Positions 26,488 to 36,014 of a stretch of 64,000 nt of DNA are shown piece by piece. Origin of the DNA: Butyrivibrio sp. NC2002 (lineage in GTDB: Bacteria > Bacillota > Clostridia > Lachnospirales > Lachnospiraceae); the NCBI RefSeq assembly GCF_000702265.1, contig NZ_KL370880.1, forward strand, positions 62,001 through 126,000, in the 5' to 3' direction. Both the position numbers and the translations under genes were made by a program. Below the pieces are notes generated by a model. That model was not told the origin of the DNA. It did no database searches and saw only the letters and a list, made by a program, of their open reading frames with translations. Each line of letters starts with the position of its first letter. Positions within the stretch are counted from its first letter, which is position 1.

Positions 26488-27453
26488 ATGACGACTTTAC
26501 TTGAACTACGGGAATATATCAAAAGCTTTTATGTAAAATATGAAATTTATATCACCTATTTATGGAAATTTTTGCTTTCACTTATAGCATTGACCATGAT
26601 AGGAAATAAAATCGGATATCAGACCGGTTTGACGAAGCTGCCCATTTTGCTTATGGCTTCACTTCTGTGTTCCATAATGCCTGGGAATTTTATGGTGCTT
26701 CTTTGTTCCGGCTTTATTTTGGCACATCTTTATAAATTATCACTGCAGTGTGCAGGGATTGCTCTTATTCTGTTTCTTTTGATGTTCCTTCTGTATTTCA
26801 GATTTTCACCGAAGGATACTCTGGCAGTAATGCTTACACCAATGTTCTTTTATTTGAATGTGCCCTATGTAATGCCGATAGCGCTTGGACTTATGAGCAC
26901 ACCTACATCCATCATATCAATGACATTTGGTGTGATCGTCTCTTACATGGTTAATTACATTTCCGGTAATGCAACAGGTCTTACAGCATCGGATATGCAG
27001 GAGACTGCACTTCAGTTCCAGAGCATTGTTTCAGATCTTCTCAATAACAAGCAGATGTGGATCACTATAGTTGCATTTGCAATAACACTAGCGGTCGTAT
27101 ATGTTATCAGACGTATGTCGGTCGACCACTCATGGACGATTGCCATTATTGTCGGCGCTTTCGTGAACATAATATGCCTTCTTATAGGGGATCTTCTCTA
27201 TACAACAGGGCTTTCGTTCGCGGCAGTGATCCTGCAGACAGCGATCAGTGTATTGCTACTTATGGTTTTACAATTTTTTGCTTTCAATCTGGACTATACC
27301 AGAATAGAGGTCGTTCAGTTTGAGGACGACGAATATTATTATTATGTAAAAGCTGTTCCGAAGGTGTCGGTTACAAGACCTGCACCTAAAGTGAAGAAAA
27401 TCAATCAGGCAAATTCTTCAAGAGACTATCGGGGCAGAGACAGAGGCGAATGA
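26488..27453 (+). CDS. polytopic membrane protein of unknown function
   Basis: 321 residues with about seven to eight hydrophobic segments over residues 20-270 and a charged cytoplasmic tail rich in Tyr and Asp (FEDDEYYYYVKAV) then Arg/Lys (KVKKINQANSSRDYRGRDRG). Not recognised beyond a conserved Lachnospiraceae protein. It lies 5 nt after the small membrane protein and 5 nt before cdaA, so a link to c-di-AMP or envelope control is possible but is only inferred from context. Confidence 0.78.
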   Translation: MTTLLELREYIKSFYVKYEIYITYLWKFLLSLIALTMIGNKIGYQTGLTKLPILLMASLLCSIMPGNFMVLLCSGFILAHLYKLSLQCAGIALILFLLMFLLYFRFSPKDTLAVMLTPMFFYLNVPYVMPIALGLMSTPTSIISMTFGVIVSYMVNYISGNATGLTASDMQETALQFQSIVSDLLNNKQMWITIVAFAITLAVVYVIRRMSVDHSWTIAIIVGAFVNIICLLIGDLLYTTGLSFAAVILQTAISVLLLMVLQFFAFNLDYTRIEVVQFEDDEYYYYVKAVPKVSVTRPAPKVKKINQANSSRDYRGRDRGE

Positions 27454-27458
27454 TTTAG

Positions 27459-28331
27459 ATGCAGCAGATCGGTTATTTTCTTGAAAACAATCTGACAAGC
27501 CTGCGTATGCCGTCGGTGAGAGTGCTTGATGTAGTCGAGATATTCATCATAGCTTTCCTTATCTACCATATACTGGTTTGGGCTAAGAACACGAGACTAT
27601 GGTCCCTGTTAAAAGGGGTCGTAGTTATTGTTGTCTTTATAGTAATTGCGGCGGCGTTCAATATGTCCACCATTTTGTGGATAGTTCAGAACGTATTCGG
27701 AATAGCAGTTACCGCGATGGTAGTTATCCTGCAGCCGGAACTTAGAAAGGCACTTGAGGGAATCGGAAGAAGGAACTTCTTCCACGGACTCTTCAATTTC
27801 GCAGAGGCAACAGAGAACGGAAGGTTTTCGGATAAGACAATAAACGAGATAGTAAGAGCCTGCGGTGAAATGGCCAAGGTCAGAACCGGAGCACTTATAG
27901 TAATTGAGCAGATGTCATCTCTTTCCGAATACGAGAGAACAGGAATCGACGTGGACGGAATAGTTACAAGTCAGCTGCTTATCAATATATTCGAACACAA
28001 CACACCTCTTCATGACGGTGCAGTCATCATAAGAGGTGACAGAATAACATCGGCGACCTGTTACCTGCCTCTTTCGGACAACATGGAGCTGGGAAAAGAG
28101 CTCGGAACAAGACACCGCGCAGGTGTTGGTGTATCTGAGGTTACCGACTCACTCACGATCATCGTATCAGAAGAAACCGGAAAAATAAGCGTAGCTTATA
28201 TGGGAGAACTTGAGAGAGCAGTAGACAGCGACAGATTAAAAGAGCGCTTAAGACAGATACAGAACAAGACAACAGAACAGAAAAAAGATAAGAAAAAGAA
28301 AATGAAAGACAAGAAGGTGAAGGCGAAATGA
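27459..28331 (+). CDS. cdaA: diadenylate cyclase CdaA
   Basis: 290 residues. Three N-terminal transmembrane helices (about 25-42, 52-68, 72-90) precede the DAC domain with the catalytic motifs DGA (186-188) and RHR (218-220). It joins two ATP into c-di-AMP, which controls potassium, osmolyte uptake and wall homeostasis. A Lys-rich tail (KKDKKKKMKDKKVKAK) ends the protein. The gene overlaps the YbbR gene by 4 nt; cdaA-ybbR-glmM is the conserved Firmicutes operon, in which the other two products bind and modulate CdaA. Confidence 0.96.
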   Translation: MQQIGYFLENNLTSLRMPSVRVLDVVEIFIIAFLIYHILVWAKNTRLWSLLKGVVVIVVFIVIAAAFNMSTILWIVQNVFGIAVTAMVVILQPELRKALEGIGRRNFFHGLFNFAEATENGRFSDKTINEIVRACGEMAKVRTGALIVIEQMSSLSEYERTGIDVDGIVTSQLLINIFEHNTPLHDGAVIIRGDRITSATCYLPLSDNMELGKELGTRHRAGVGVSEVTDSLTIIVSEETGKISVAYMGELERAVDSDRLKERLRQIQNKTTEQKKDKKKKMKDKKVKAK

Positions 28332-29623
28332 AGAAGCTCAATTTGACAGCCAACTTAGGGTTAAAGATTGCTTCGCTGTTTTTTGCCGCGCTTCTTTGGC
28401 TCCTGGTGACTAATATCAACGATCCTGTTGATTCTGTGAGATTCAGCAATATCCAGGTATCATTCAGGAATACTAACAGCATAACGGACAATAACCGTGT
28501 TTATGAAGTACTTGATGGTACAGATATCATTTCAACGGTTACTGTTTATGCGCCCAGATCAATCGTTGATTCCTTAAACAGGGACAACATCGTGGCAATA
28601 GCTGATTTTGATGAGATGGTAGAGAGCGGAGACTCTGTCAATGTTGCCATTCAGTTATCTACAAACAAATATGTCAATCAGGTTCAGAGCATATCCGGAA
28701 GCATAGATACATTAAAACTTAATGTAGAAGATAAGGCTTCCAAAACAATTGCAATATCCGCAACAACAACCGGTTCTGTTTCTGACGGCTACATCATAGG
28801 CGATGTTACTACCGATCAGAACCAGATCAGAATAAGCGGTGCGAAGTCAGTTATAGAAAGTGTTGCATCAGCATCAGTTAATGTTGAAGTTACAGGATAT
28901 ACAACAAACATTGGTACAAATGCGGAAATCCACCTCTATGACATAGATGGTGAAGAGATATCAAAAGACAAGATCAAGCTTTCAAGTTCATCTGTTGGTG
29001 TGAGTGTAACGATACTTGCTACAAAGAGAGTTCCTGTAAGCTATGAGATAACAGGAATACCGGCAGACGGATATATGTATACCGGAAATATGGAGAAGGA
29101 TCCTGAAGACGTACTTATCGCCGGCAGAGCATCAACTCTTTCAGGAATAGAGGAAATCTCAGTTTCCGATACAAGCCTTGATATTACCGGATTAAAGGAA
29201 GATCTGACAGCTACCATTGACTTGTCCGGATACCTTCCTTCAGGCGTCTCCTTCGGCGATGAAGACTTTAACGGAATTGCCACTGTAGAAGCCCATATTG
29301 AAGCAGCAAGTGACAAGACGATTGATGTGTCATATAATCAGATAGCCCTCGAAAATATTCCCGAAGGTTATGAGGCAGAAATTGTCTCAGATACAGACAA
29401 GACATTTTCTCTTGGCATAAAGGGACTTAAGAATACCGTTTCAGGGGTATCGGGCTCTGATATAACAGGCACGATAGATATTGCTCCTCTCATTGCAGAC
29501 AATGAGAACACTGATGATTATTCAGGTACATACGGAGCAACAGTTTCGCTCTCACTTCCCGGAGGTGTTACGACAAGTGATACCGTAAGCGTGAATGTGG
29601 AGCTTACTAAGATTGAAGAATAG
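28328..29623 (+). CDS. YbbR-domain protein (CdaA regulator)
   Basis: 431 residues. One N-terminal transmembrane helix (about 10-30, GLKIASLFFAALLWLLVTNI) anchors a long extracellular region of four YbbR-like beta domains, with recurring segments such as ISDGYIIGDVTTDQNQIRI and IPADGYMYTGNMEKDPEDVL. YbbR proteins encoded next to CdaA bind it and alter c-di-AMP synthesis. It overlaps cdaA by 4 nt and precedes glmM by 15 nt. Confidence 0.92.
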   Translation: MKKLNLTANLGLKIASLFFAALLWLLVTNINDPVDSVRFSNIQVSFRNTNSITDNNRVYEVLDGTDIISTVTVYAPRSIVDSLNRDNIVAIADFDEMVESGDSVNVAIQLSTNKYVNQVQSISGSIDTLKLNVEDKASKTIAISATTTGSVSDGYIIGDVTTDQNQIRISGAKSVIESVASASVNVEVTGYTTNIGTNAEIHLYDIDGEEISKDKIKLSSSSVGVSVTILATKRVPVSYEITGIPADGYMYTGNMEKDPEDVLIAGRASTLSGIEEISVSDTSLDITGLKEDLTATIDLSGYLPSGVSFGDEDFNGIATVEAHIEAASDKTIDVSYNQIALENIPEGYEAEIVSDTDKTFSLGIKGLKNTVSGVSGSDITGTIDIAPLIADNENTDDYSGTYGATVSLSLPGGVTTSDTVSVNVELTKIEE

Positions 29624-29638
29624 ATTTTGGAGGAAAAA

Positions 29639-30988
29639 ATGGCTAGACTATTTGGAACAGACGGAGTGCGTGGAGTTGCTAACGATGAACTCACACCACT
29701 TCTTGCAATGCAGCTTGGACAGGCTGGAGCGTATGTATTATCTAAGGAGAATCAGCACAAACCTACTATCATGGTTGGCTGCGACACCAGACTTTCAGGA
29801 GATATGCTCGCAGCAGCACTTATGGCAGGTGCATGCTCAGTAGGAGCAAATGTAGTAAATGTAGGCGTTCTTCCTACACCTGCAGTTGCATACCTTACTA
29901 AGAAATACAGAGTTGATGCCGGAGTTGTTATCTCCGCTTCTCATAACCCGATGGAATTTAACGGAATCAAATTCTTTGATGGACAGGGCTTCAAGCTTCC
30001 TGATGCTATGGAAGATGAGATCGAAGAACTCATAAAGAACAACATGGAAGGCGTTAAGATGCCCACCGGTGCCGGAATCGGCAAGATCAAGAACAGAACT
30101 GATGCCAGAGAAGAATACATCAATCACAACCTTGGATGCGTTGATGTAAGACTTGACGGATACAAGATCGTTATGGACTGTGCTGAAGGAGCAAGCTCAT
30201 ACACTTCAGTTGAAACTATCAGACAGACAGGGGCTGAAGTTATCGCGATCCATACTAATCCGGACGGAACAAATATTAATTCAAACTGCGGTTCAACCCA
30301 CATGGAAGAGCTTATGGGTAGAGTAGTAACTGAAAAAGCAGATATCGGTCTTGCTTTTGACGGTGATGCTGACAGATTCCTTGCTGTTGATGAAAACGGT
30401 AAAATGGTTGATGGCGACGAGATAATGGCTATCATCGGCAAGCACATGAAGGACAACGGCGAACTTAAAAACGATACTATCGTTGCAACAGTTATGAGTA
30501 ACCTCGGATTCTTCAAGATGGGCGAGAGAGAAAACATCCACATTGAAAAGACCAAGGTTGGTGACAGATATGTTCTTGAGAGAATGAAAGAGATCGGAGC
30601 AAACCTCGGCGGTGAGCAGTCAGGACATATCATTTTCCTTGATGACAATACAACCGGAGACGGATTATTATCTGCACTTCACCTTTTGAAGGTAATGAAG
30701 CAGACAGGAAAGAAATTATCAGAGCTTTCACAAGTAATGGAGGTAATGCCTCAGGCACTTTACAATGCGACAGTTCCTACACACAAGAAGGATCACTACA
30801 TGGAGTATCCTGAGATCGCAAGTGCAATCGAGGAGCTTAACAAGAAATTTGCAGGAGACGGCAGAGTGCTCATCAGACCTTCAGGCACAGAGCCGCTTGT
30901 ACGCGTAATGATCGAAGGAAAGGATCAGGCTGTTATCGAAGAAGAAGCCAAAAAGCTCGCGGAACTAATTCAAAATGTCATGCTGTAA
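29639..30988 (+). CDS. glmM: phosphoglucosamine mutase
   Basis: 449 residues. It opens MARLFGTDGVRGVANDELTP, has the phosphoserine loop ISASHNPMEFNG (Ser near 102), the metal loop DGDADR and the sugar-phosphate loop RPSGTEPLVRVMIEG. It converts glucosamine-6-phosphate to glucosamine-1-phosphate for UDP-GlcNAc and so feeds peptidoglycan. ATG 29639 is chosen because GGAGG (29629-29633) sits just before it; an in-frame TTG at 29627 is too early. It is the third gene of the cdaA cluster, and GlmM is known to inhibit CdaA in other Firmicutes. Confidence 0.97.
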   Translation: MARLFGTDGVRGVANDELTPLLAMQLGQAGAYVLSKENQHKPTIMVGCDTRLSGDMLAAALMAGACSVGANVVNVGVLPTPAVAYLTKKYRVDAGVVISASHNPMEFNGIKFFDGQGFKLPDAMEDEIEELIKNNMEGVKMPTGAGIGKIKNRTDAREEYINHNLGCVDVRLDGYKIVMDCAEGASSYTSVETIRQTGAEVIAIHTNPDGTNINSNCGSTHMEELMGRVVTEKADIGLAFDGDADRFLAVDENGKMVDGDEIMAIIGKHMKDNGELKNDTIVATVMSNLGFFKMGERENIHIEKTKVGDRYVLERMKEIGANLGGEQSGHIIFLDDNTTGDGLLSALHLLKVMKQTGKKLSELSQVMEVMPQALYNATVPTHKKDHYMEYPEIASAIEELNKKFAGDGRVLIRPSGTEPLVRVMIEGKDQAVIEEEAKKLAELIQNVML

Positions 30989-31017
30989 AGCATTTTATCT
31001 TATAAAGGACAATAGAT

Positions 31018-31281
31018 ATGATCACACAGAAAGTAGTTATTAAAAATCCCACAGGATTGCATCTGCGTCCTGCAGGAAATCTATGTAAAGTAGCGATGAA
31101 TTATAAATCACACATTACATTTATGTATGGTGATAATTCAGCCAATGCCAAGAGTGTTCTGAGTGTTCTTGGAGCATGTATAAAGTGCGGCGATGAACTG
31201 GTATTTAAATGCGAAGGACCCGATGAACAGGAGGCAATGAATGCTCTTGTTAGTGCTATAGAGAACGGTCTTGGAGAATAA
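31018..31281 (+). CDS. ptsH: phosphocarrier protein HPr
   Basis: 87 residues, the usual length. The PTS phosphorylation site His15 is in GLHLRPAG, and the regulatory Ser46 is in ANAKSVLSVLGACIK, so this is a true HPr rather than Crh (which lacks His15). It carries phosphate from enzyme I to PTS IIA proteins and, as HPr-Ser-P, drives carbon catabolite control. AAAGGA precedes ATG 31018. Enzyme I is not adjacent. Confidence 0.95.
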   Translation: MITQKVVIKNPTGLHLRPAGNLCKVAMNYKSHITFMYGDNSANAKSVLSVLGACIKCGDELVFKCEGPDEQEAMNALVSAIENGLGE

Positions 31282-31297
31282 TAAACAAACATATAAA

Positions 31298-31322
31298 ACG
31301 GACGACATAAATTGTCGTCCGT
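31298..31322 (+). terminator. strong hairpin without T run between ptsH and rfbD
   Basis: ACGGACGACA and TGTCGTCCGT form a 10-bp perfect stem with a 5-nt loop, 17 nt after the HPr stop. No T tract follows, so it may act as an mRNA end-stabiliser or attenuator before the polysaccharide locus rather than a simple terminator. Confidence 0.55.
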
Positions 31323-31359
31323 ATGCACGTTTATGGCATGAGTGGAGAAAGGAAGCAAA

Positions 31360-32235
31360 ATGAAGAAGATAATCGTAACAGGATGTAACGGTCAGCTCGG
31401 CAGAGCGATCAACAAAGAACTCGAAGGAAAATATGAACTGGTAAATACCGATGTATTTAAGGGAGAAGGAATAACTCCCCTGGATATAACGGATGTTGAT
31501 GCCGTAACAAGCCTTGCAAGAGATGTTAAGCCCTACGCGATCATCAACTGTGCAGCTTACACAGCTGTAGATGCACAGGAGAGTGATGTTGATCTTGCCT
31601 ATAAAATAAATGCAATAGGACCTAGAAACCTCGCAATTGCAGGAACTGAGACAGGTGCAAAGCTCGTTCACATCTCAACTGATTATGTATTTAGAGGCGA
31701 TGGAACAAAGCCCTACACAGAGTTTGATGTTACAGGACCTGTAAGTAAATACGGTATAACAAAGCTTGCCGGAGAGAAATTCGTTGAGCAGTTTTCAAAA
31801 GAATTCTTCACTATCAGAACAGCATGGCTCTACGGTGATGGCAAAAACTTCGTAAAGACAATGATGAACCTCTCTGAGAAATATGATGAAGTAAGCGTTG
31901 TCATGGATCAGCTCGGAACACCTACAAGTACTTATGAACTTGCAAGAGCAATTCATTTCCTTCTCGAAACAGAGAACTACGGACTCTTCCACGGAACCTG
32001 TGAGGGCGATACAAACTGGGCAGACTTTACCGAAGAGATATTCAGGATTGCAGGCAAAAACACAAGGGTTAATCACGTAACAAGTGCCGAGTATTCAGCA
32101 AAGAATCCTCAGGCTGCACCAAGACCGGCTTATTCAATTCTTGAAAACTACATGTTCAAGCTTACATCTGATTTCATGTTTGCTGACTGGCATGACGCCA
32201 TAGAAAAATATATGAAGGACTATATTCTGAAATAA
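31360..32235 (+). CDS. rfbD: dTDP-4-dehydrorhamnose reductase
   Basis: 291 residues. Rossmann motif GCNGQLGRAI at the start; catalytic Tyr-Lys in VSKYGITKLAGE; Ser-Thr-Asp in HISTDYVFRGDG. It performs the last NADPH-dependent step to dTDP-L-rhamnose. I choose ATG 31360 after AGAAAGGA; a GTG at 31342 precedes that site. It is the first gene of the exopolysaccharide run; rfbA, rfbB and rfbC are not here and must lie elsewhere. Confidence 0.95.
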   Translation: MKKIIVTGCNGQLGRAINKELEGKYELVNTDVFKGEGITPLDITDVDAVTSLARDVKPYAIINCAAYTAVDAQESDVDLAYKINAIGPRNLAIAGTETGAKLVHISTDYVFRGDGTKPYTEFDVTGPVSKYGITKLAGEKFVEQFSKEFFTIRTAWLYGDGKNFVKTMMNLSEKYDEVSVVMDQLGTPTSTYELARAIHFLLETENYGLFHGTCEGDTNWADFTEEIFRIAGKNTRVNHVTSAEYSAKNPQAAPRPAYSILENYMFKLTSDFMFADWHDAIEKYMKDYILK

Positions 32236-32248
32236 GGAGTAGTAATTT

Positions 32249-34075
32249 ATGGTATCAGTAATAGCAAACTGGATCTATATTTTAGTTACAACTTACATAT
32301 TAGGATTTGTGATCCTGAGAAATATGGCGGAGGTTGCCTACCTGTATAGCAAAAAAGGGACAAAGAAAGCAGTCTATAGATTTAAGCTAAAAGGTAGCAA
32401 TTTTCTGGCAGGAATAGTTGCGGCAACGGTTTATGCAGAGGTTTTTAGTATCATTTACAAAGTGGGACTTATCGCCAATTTGTTTTTGATACTGATCTGC
32501 GTAGCCTTTGCATATCAGTTCAGAGAAGACCTTGCTGAGCACCTAAAGACCGTCTTTGGAGCGATGGATAGGTTGGAATTCCTTCTTTACCTATTCGTAT
32601 TTTTGCTTATGGCCTATGGTACATCTCACGGTCTTATGCATTATGACTCAGATTTGTATCACGCACAAGCTATCAGATGGATTGAGGAATACGGCGTTAT
32701 ATACGGACTTGGTAATCTTCACTTAAGACTTGGATACAACAGCGCTTCTTTTGCGGTTTCTGCACTCTACAGCTTTGGATTCCTTGGTCAATCCATGCAT
32801 GCGGTGGCAGGATATTGCGCTTTGCTCCTTGGCTGGCAGTGCGTTGAGCTTAAGAACATAGTAAGGAGAAGATATCCCGTATTATCAGATTTTGTGAGGA
32901 TCATTTCAGTATATTACCTCTTTACGATATTTGATGAGATGGTTTCTCCTGCTACTGATCTGTTTATGACAACTATCGTTCTAAACATAATTATCAGGTG
33001 GCTTGATCTCTACGCAGAGCATGAGAGGGCATTTCTTCCTCATGCGCTCCTTGCGATCACGTCAGTTTTTCTGACAACAGTCAAATTGTCGGCAGCGCCT
33101 CTAATGCTTCTTAGCATTTATCCTATTTACAGAATTATTACCAGAAGAAAAAAGGAAGCAATAAAGCCGCTTATTTTGTGCATAGTTCTGGCATTTATAA
33201 TCGCATTCCCTTATTTTGTGCGAAACTATGTTTTAACAGGATGGCTTATTTATCCCTTTACAGGAATAGATATCTTTAATGTGGCTTGGAAGGTGCCGAA
33301 GGGAACTGCACTTTATGATGCTCATGAGATCATAGCATACGGAAAAGGTTTTACAGATTCCCTTATGTACAATGCAAAGATAGGCGAGTGGCTGCCCGCA
33401 TGGTTTGCTAATCTGACTACCTTTAATAAGCTCATGCTTATCCTGGACGTGGTTGCACTCCCGGTACTTGTTGGTTGCTGTATCTATTATGTAGTAGTCA
33501 CATTTGTAAAAAGAGGTGAAAAGAGGGCTGATTCCGAAAAGCCGCAAAGCACGATCTTTCATCTCTCACATAGAAAAGCAGTATCACTTTCTGATTTTAT
33601 CTTTATTGAGATAATAACCTATTTGTGCTTGTTTTACTGGCTCTTTACATCACCTCTTGGAAGGTATGGTTTTGTATATATCTGGCTTCCTTCAATAATA
33701 ATGATAGGAAGATTTGCAATCCTTCTTTACAACAGAGCAGGACTTGCCAAAACTGAATGGGTTTACAGAGCGATAATAGGAGCTTTGGCTGTTTATATAG
33801 TTTGCAAATGCGGAGTTCTCATCAAGGAAGATGTACCCAGGTTCAGAGCAGACTATCTTGTAAAGCAGCAGGATTATGGAACATATGAGACAATTCAGAA
33901 GGATATAAACAGTGTTACGTTCTATCAACCTGTGGAGGGTGACAGGACTGGTTACGATGCCTTTCCTTCATCACCCGATCTTGACGGCGTGACCCTCAAG
34001 GGATACCGAATTCGCAACGGCTTCCTTCCCAGGAAGGGTCAGGATGGTAATGACGCAGAAAATGAGGTAAAATAG
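32249..34075 (+). CDS. large polytopic membrane protein of the polysaccharide locus (LIC_10190-like)
   Basis: 608 residues with about 12-13 hydrophobic helices and a loop containing GLMHYDSDLYHAQAIRWIEE after helix 4, which is reminiscent of GT-C enzymes where acidic residues follow the first helices. The last 100 residues are soluble. A family name such as LIC_10190 is from memory. GGAG precedes ATG 32249. Role presumably a lipid-linked-sugar glycosyltransferase or polymerase; not proven. Confidence 0.7.
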   Translation: MVSVIANWIYILVTTYILGFVILRNMAEVAYLYSKKGTKKAVYRFKLKGSNFLAGIVAATVYAEVFSIIYKVGLIANLFLILICVAFAYQFREDLAEHLKTVFGAMDRLEFLLYLFVFLLMAYGTSHGLMHYDSDLYHAQAIRWIEEYGVIYGLGNLHLRLGYNSASFAVSALYSFGFLGQSMHAVAGYCALLLGWQCVELKNIVRRRYPVLSDFVRIISVYYLFTIFDEMVSPATDLFMTTIVLNIIIRWLDLYAEHERAFLPHALLAITSVFLTTVKLSAAPLMLLSIYPIYRIITRRKKEAIKPLILCIVLAFIIAFPYFVRNYVLTGWLIYPFTGIDIFNVAWKVPKGTALYDAHEIIAYGKGFTDSLMYNAKIGEWLPAWFANLTTFNKLMLILDVVALPVLVGCCIYYVVVTFVKRGEKRADSEKPQSTIFHLSHRKAVSLSDFIFIEIITYLCLFYWLFTSPLGRYGFVYIWLPSIIMIGRFAILLYNRAGLAKTEWVYRAIIGALAVYIVCKCGVLIKEDVPRFRADYLVKQQDYGTYETIQKDINSVTFYQPVEGDRTGYDAFPSSPDLDGVTLKGYRIRNGFLPRKGQDGNDAENEVK

Positions 34076-34136
34076 AACATTGAAGTAAATTTAGTCAGGC
34101 ATTTGCCCGGCATGAAATATCATGGAGAAATAAGTA

Positions 34137-35078
34137 ATGGAAAAGAATTCAAAAATTTACGTAGCAGGACATAGAGGAATGGTTGGCTCAGCAATCGTAA
34201 GAGAGCTTGAGAGACAGGGATATAACAATATTATTACAAGAACTCACAAGGAACTTGATCTTACAAGACAGGACGAAGTTGAGAAGTTCTTTGAACAGGA
34301 AAAGCCTGAATATGTATTCCTTGCAGCAGCCAAGGTTGGCGGCATCGAGGCAAACCAGAGCGCACTTGCTGACTTTATGTATGAGAACATGATCCTGGAG
34401 ATGAATGTAATTCATTCTGCATGGAAAAACGGATGCAAGAAGCTTGAATTTTTGGGATCATCATGCATTTATCCCCGCATGGCACCTCAGCCCATGAAGG
34501 AGAGCTGCCTTCTTACAAGCGAGCTTGAAAAGACTAATGAAGCTTATGCTCTTGCTAAGATATCAGGACTTAAGTACTGCGAATTTTTAAATAAACAGTA
34601 CGGTACAGATTATATTTCTGTAATGCCTACAAACCTGTATGGACCTAATGATAACTATCATCCCACACATTCACACGTTCTTCCTGCAATGCTCAGAAGA
34701 TTCCACGAGGCAAAAGAGGCAGGACTTTCCAAGGTTACATGCTGGGGAGACGGATCACCGCTTAGAGAATTCTTATATGTTGATGATCTTGCAGACCTCT
34801 GCGTATTCCTTATGAATAACTACAGCGGAGATGAGACTGTAAACGCAGGTACAGGAAAAGAGCTTACAATCAAAGAGCTTGCTGAGACAATCGCAAGAGT
34901 TGTCGGATTTAAGGGCGAGATCGAGTGGGATACTACAAAGCCCAACGGAACACCCAGAAAGCTTCTTGATGTATCCAAGGCAGCAGGTCTTGGCTGGACA
35001 TATAAGACAGAGCTTGAAGATGGTATTAAACTTGCATACGAAGATTTCTTAAACAACCCTATGAGAGCAGAGAGATAA
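34137..35078 (+). CDS. fcl: GDP-L-fucose synthase
   Basis: 313 residues. NADP-binding GHRGMVGSAIVREL, catalytic Ser in LGSSCIYPRMAPQPMKE and the YALAK Tyr/Lys pair are all in their expected positions; NLYGPNDNYHPTHSHVLPA is an Fcl signature. It epimerises and reduces GDP-4-keto-6-deoxymannose to GDP-L-fucose. GDP-mannose dehydratase (gmd), its normal neighbour, is absent from the window. The polysaccharide probably contains fucose. Confidence 0.94.
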   Translation: MEKNSKIYVAGHRGMVGSAIVRELERQGYNNIITRTHKELDLTRQDEVEKFFEQEKPEYVFLAAAKVGGIEANQSALADFMYENMILEMNVIHSAWKNGCKKLEFLGSSCIYPRMAPQPMKESCLLTSELEKTNEAYALAKISGLKYCEFLNKQYGTDYISVMPTNLYGPNDNYHPTHSHVLPAMLRRFHEAKEAGLSKVTCWGDGSPLREFLYVDDLADLCVFLMNNYSGDETVNAGTGKELTIKELAETIARVVGFKGEIEWDTTKPNGTPRKLLDVSKAAGLGWTYKTELEDGIKLAYEDFLNNPMRAER

Positions 35079-35081
35079 AAT

Positions 35082-36014
35082 ATGAAACTACTTAGTGTAA
35101 TTGTGCCTTGCTACAATGAAGAAGAAAATATCGCTGACTTTTATAATGAACTATTAAAGACAGAAGACTTCTTTAAGCAAAATGATGTTGAGTTTGAGAT
35201 CATATATGTAAATGACGGCTCAAAGGACGGCACAGTAAGTGAAGTTAAAAAGCTTATAGAGGAAGATAACAGAATTCACCTTATAGATTTTTCAAGAAAT
35301 TTTGGAAAGGAAGCCGCAATTTATGCCGGACTTTCAAAGGCAAAGGGCGACTTTGTCGTAATGCTTGACTGTGACCTTCAGGATCCGCCGGCGCTTCTTC
35401 CCAAAATGTACGGATATATCAAGAATGAAGGCTATGATTCCGTTGCCACAAGAAGAGTGGACAGAAAAGGCGAGCCGCCGATCAGATCCTTCTTTGCAAG
35501 AAGATTTTATTCACTGATAAACAAGATGTCCAAGACAGAGATTGTTGACGGAGCAAGAGATTTTCGCCTTATGACAAGGCAGTTTGTGGATGCAATCCTT
35601 TCCATGGAGGAATATAACCGTTTTTCAAAGGGAATATTCGGCTGGGTAGGATTTAAGACGAAGTGGCTTGAGTATGAGAACATTGAGAGAAAAAAGGGAG
35701 AGACAAAGTGGTCCTTCTGGAAGCTCTTTATCTATGCACTTGATGGAATAACCGCGTTTTCAACAGTTCCGCTTGCAGTAGCTTCCATACTTGGCGTGCT
35801 GTTCTGCTTCCTTGCAGTAGTACTTATTATTGTAACTATCATAAGGAAGGCAGTGTTTGGAGATCCCACCAGTGGATGGCCGTCACTTGTCTGCATCATA
35901 TCGCTTATCAGCGGTGTGCAGCTCTTCTGCCTCGGAATAGTCGGACAGTATCTGAGTAAGACATATCTCGAAGTCAAGAAGAGACCTATCTACATCATTA
36001 AGGAAGAAATCTGA
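35082..36014 (+). CDS. GT2 glycosyltransferase with C-terminal membrane helices (polyprenyl-phosphate sugar type)
   Basis: 310 residues. GT-A start VIVPCYNEEENIADFY, VNDGSKDGT, metal motif DCDLQDPP, a GARDFRLMTR segment, and two C-terminal helices (about 228-256 and 264-290). This is the architecture of GtrB/DPM-like enzymes that load a sugar onto undecaprenyl phosphate. The start lies 3 nt after fcl, and its stop overlaps the next ATG by 1 nt, showing translational coupling. Confidence 0.88.
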   Translation: MKLLSVIVPCYNEEENIADFYNELLKTEDFFKQNDVEFEIIYVNDGSKDGTVSEVKKLIEEDNRIHLIDFSRNFGKEAAIYAGLSKAKGDFVVMLDCDLQDPPALLPKMYGYIKNEGYDSVATRRVDRKGEPPIRSFFARRFYSLINKMSKTEIVDGARDFRLMTRQFVDAILSMEEYNRFSKGIFGWVGFKTKWLEYENIERKKGETKWSFWKLFIYALDGITAFSTVPLAVASILGVLFCFLAVVLIIVTIIRKAVFGDPTSGWPSLVCIISLISGVQLFCLGIVGQYLSKTYLEVKKRPIYIIKEEI

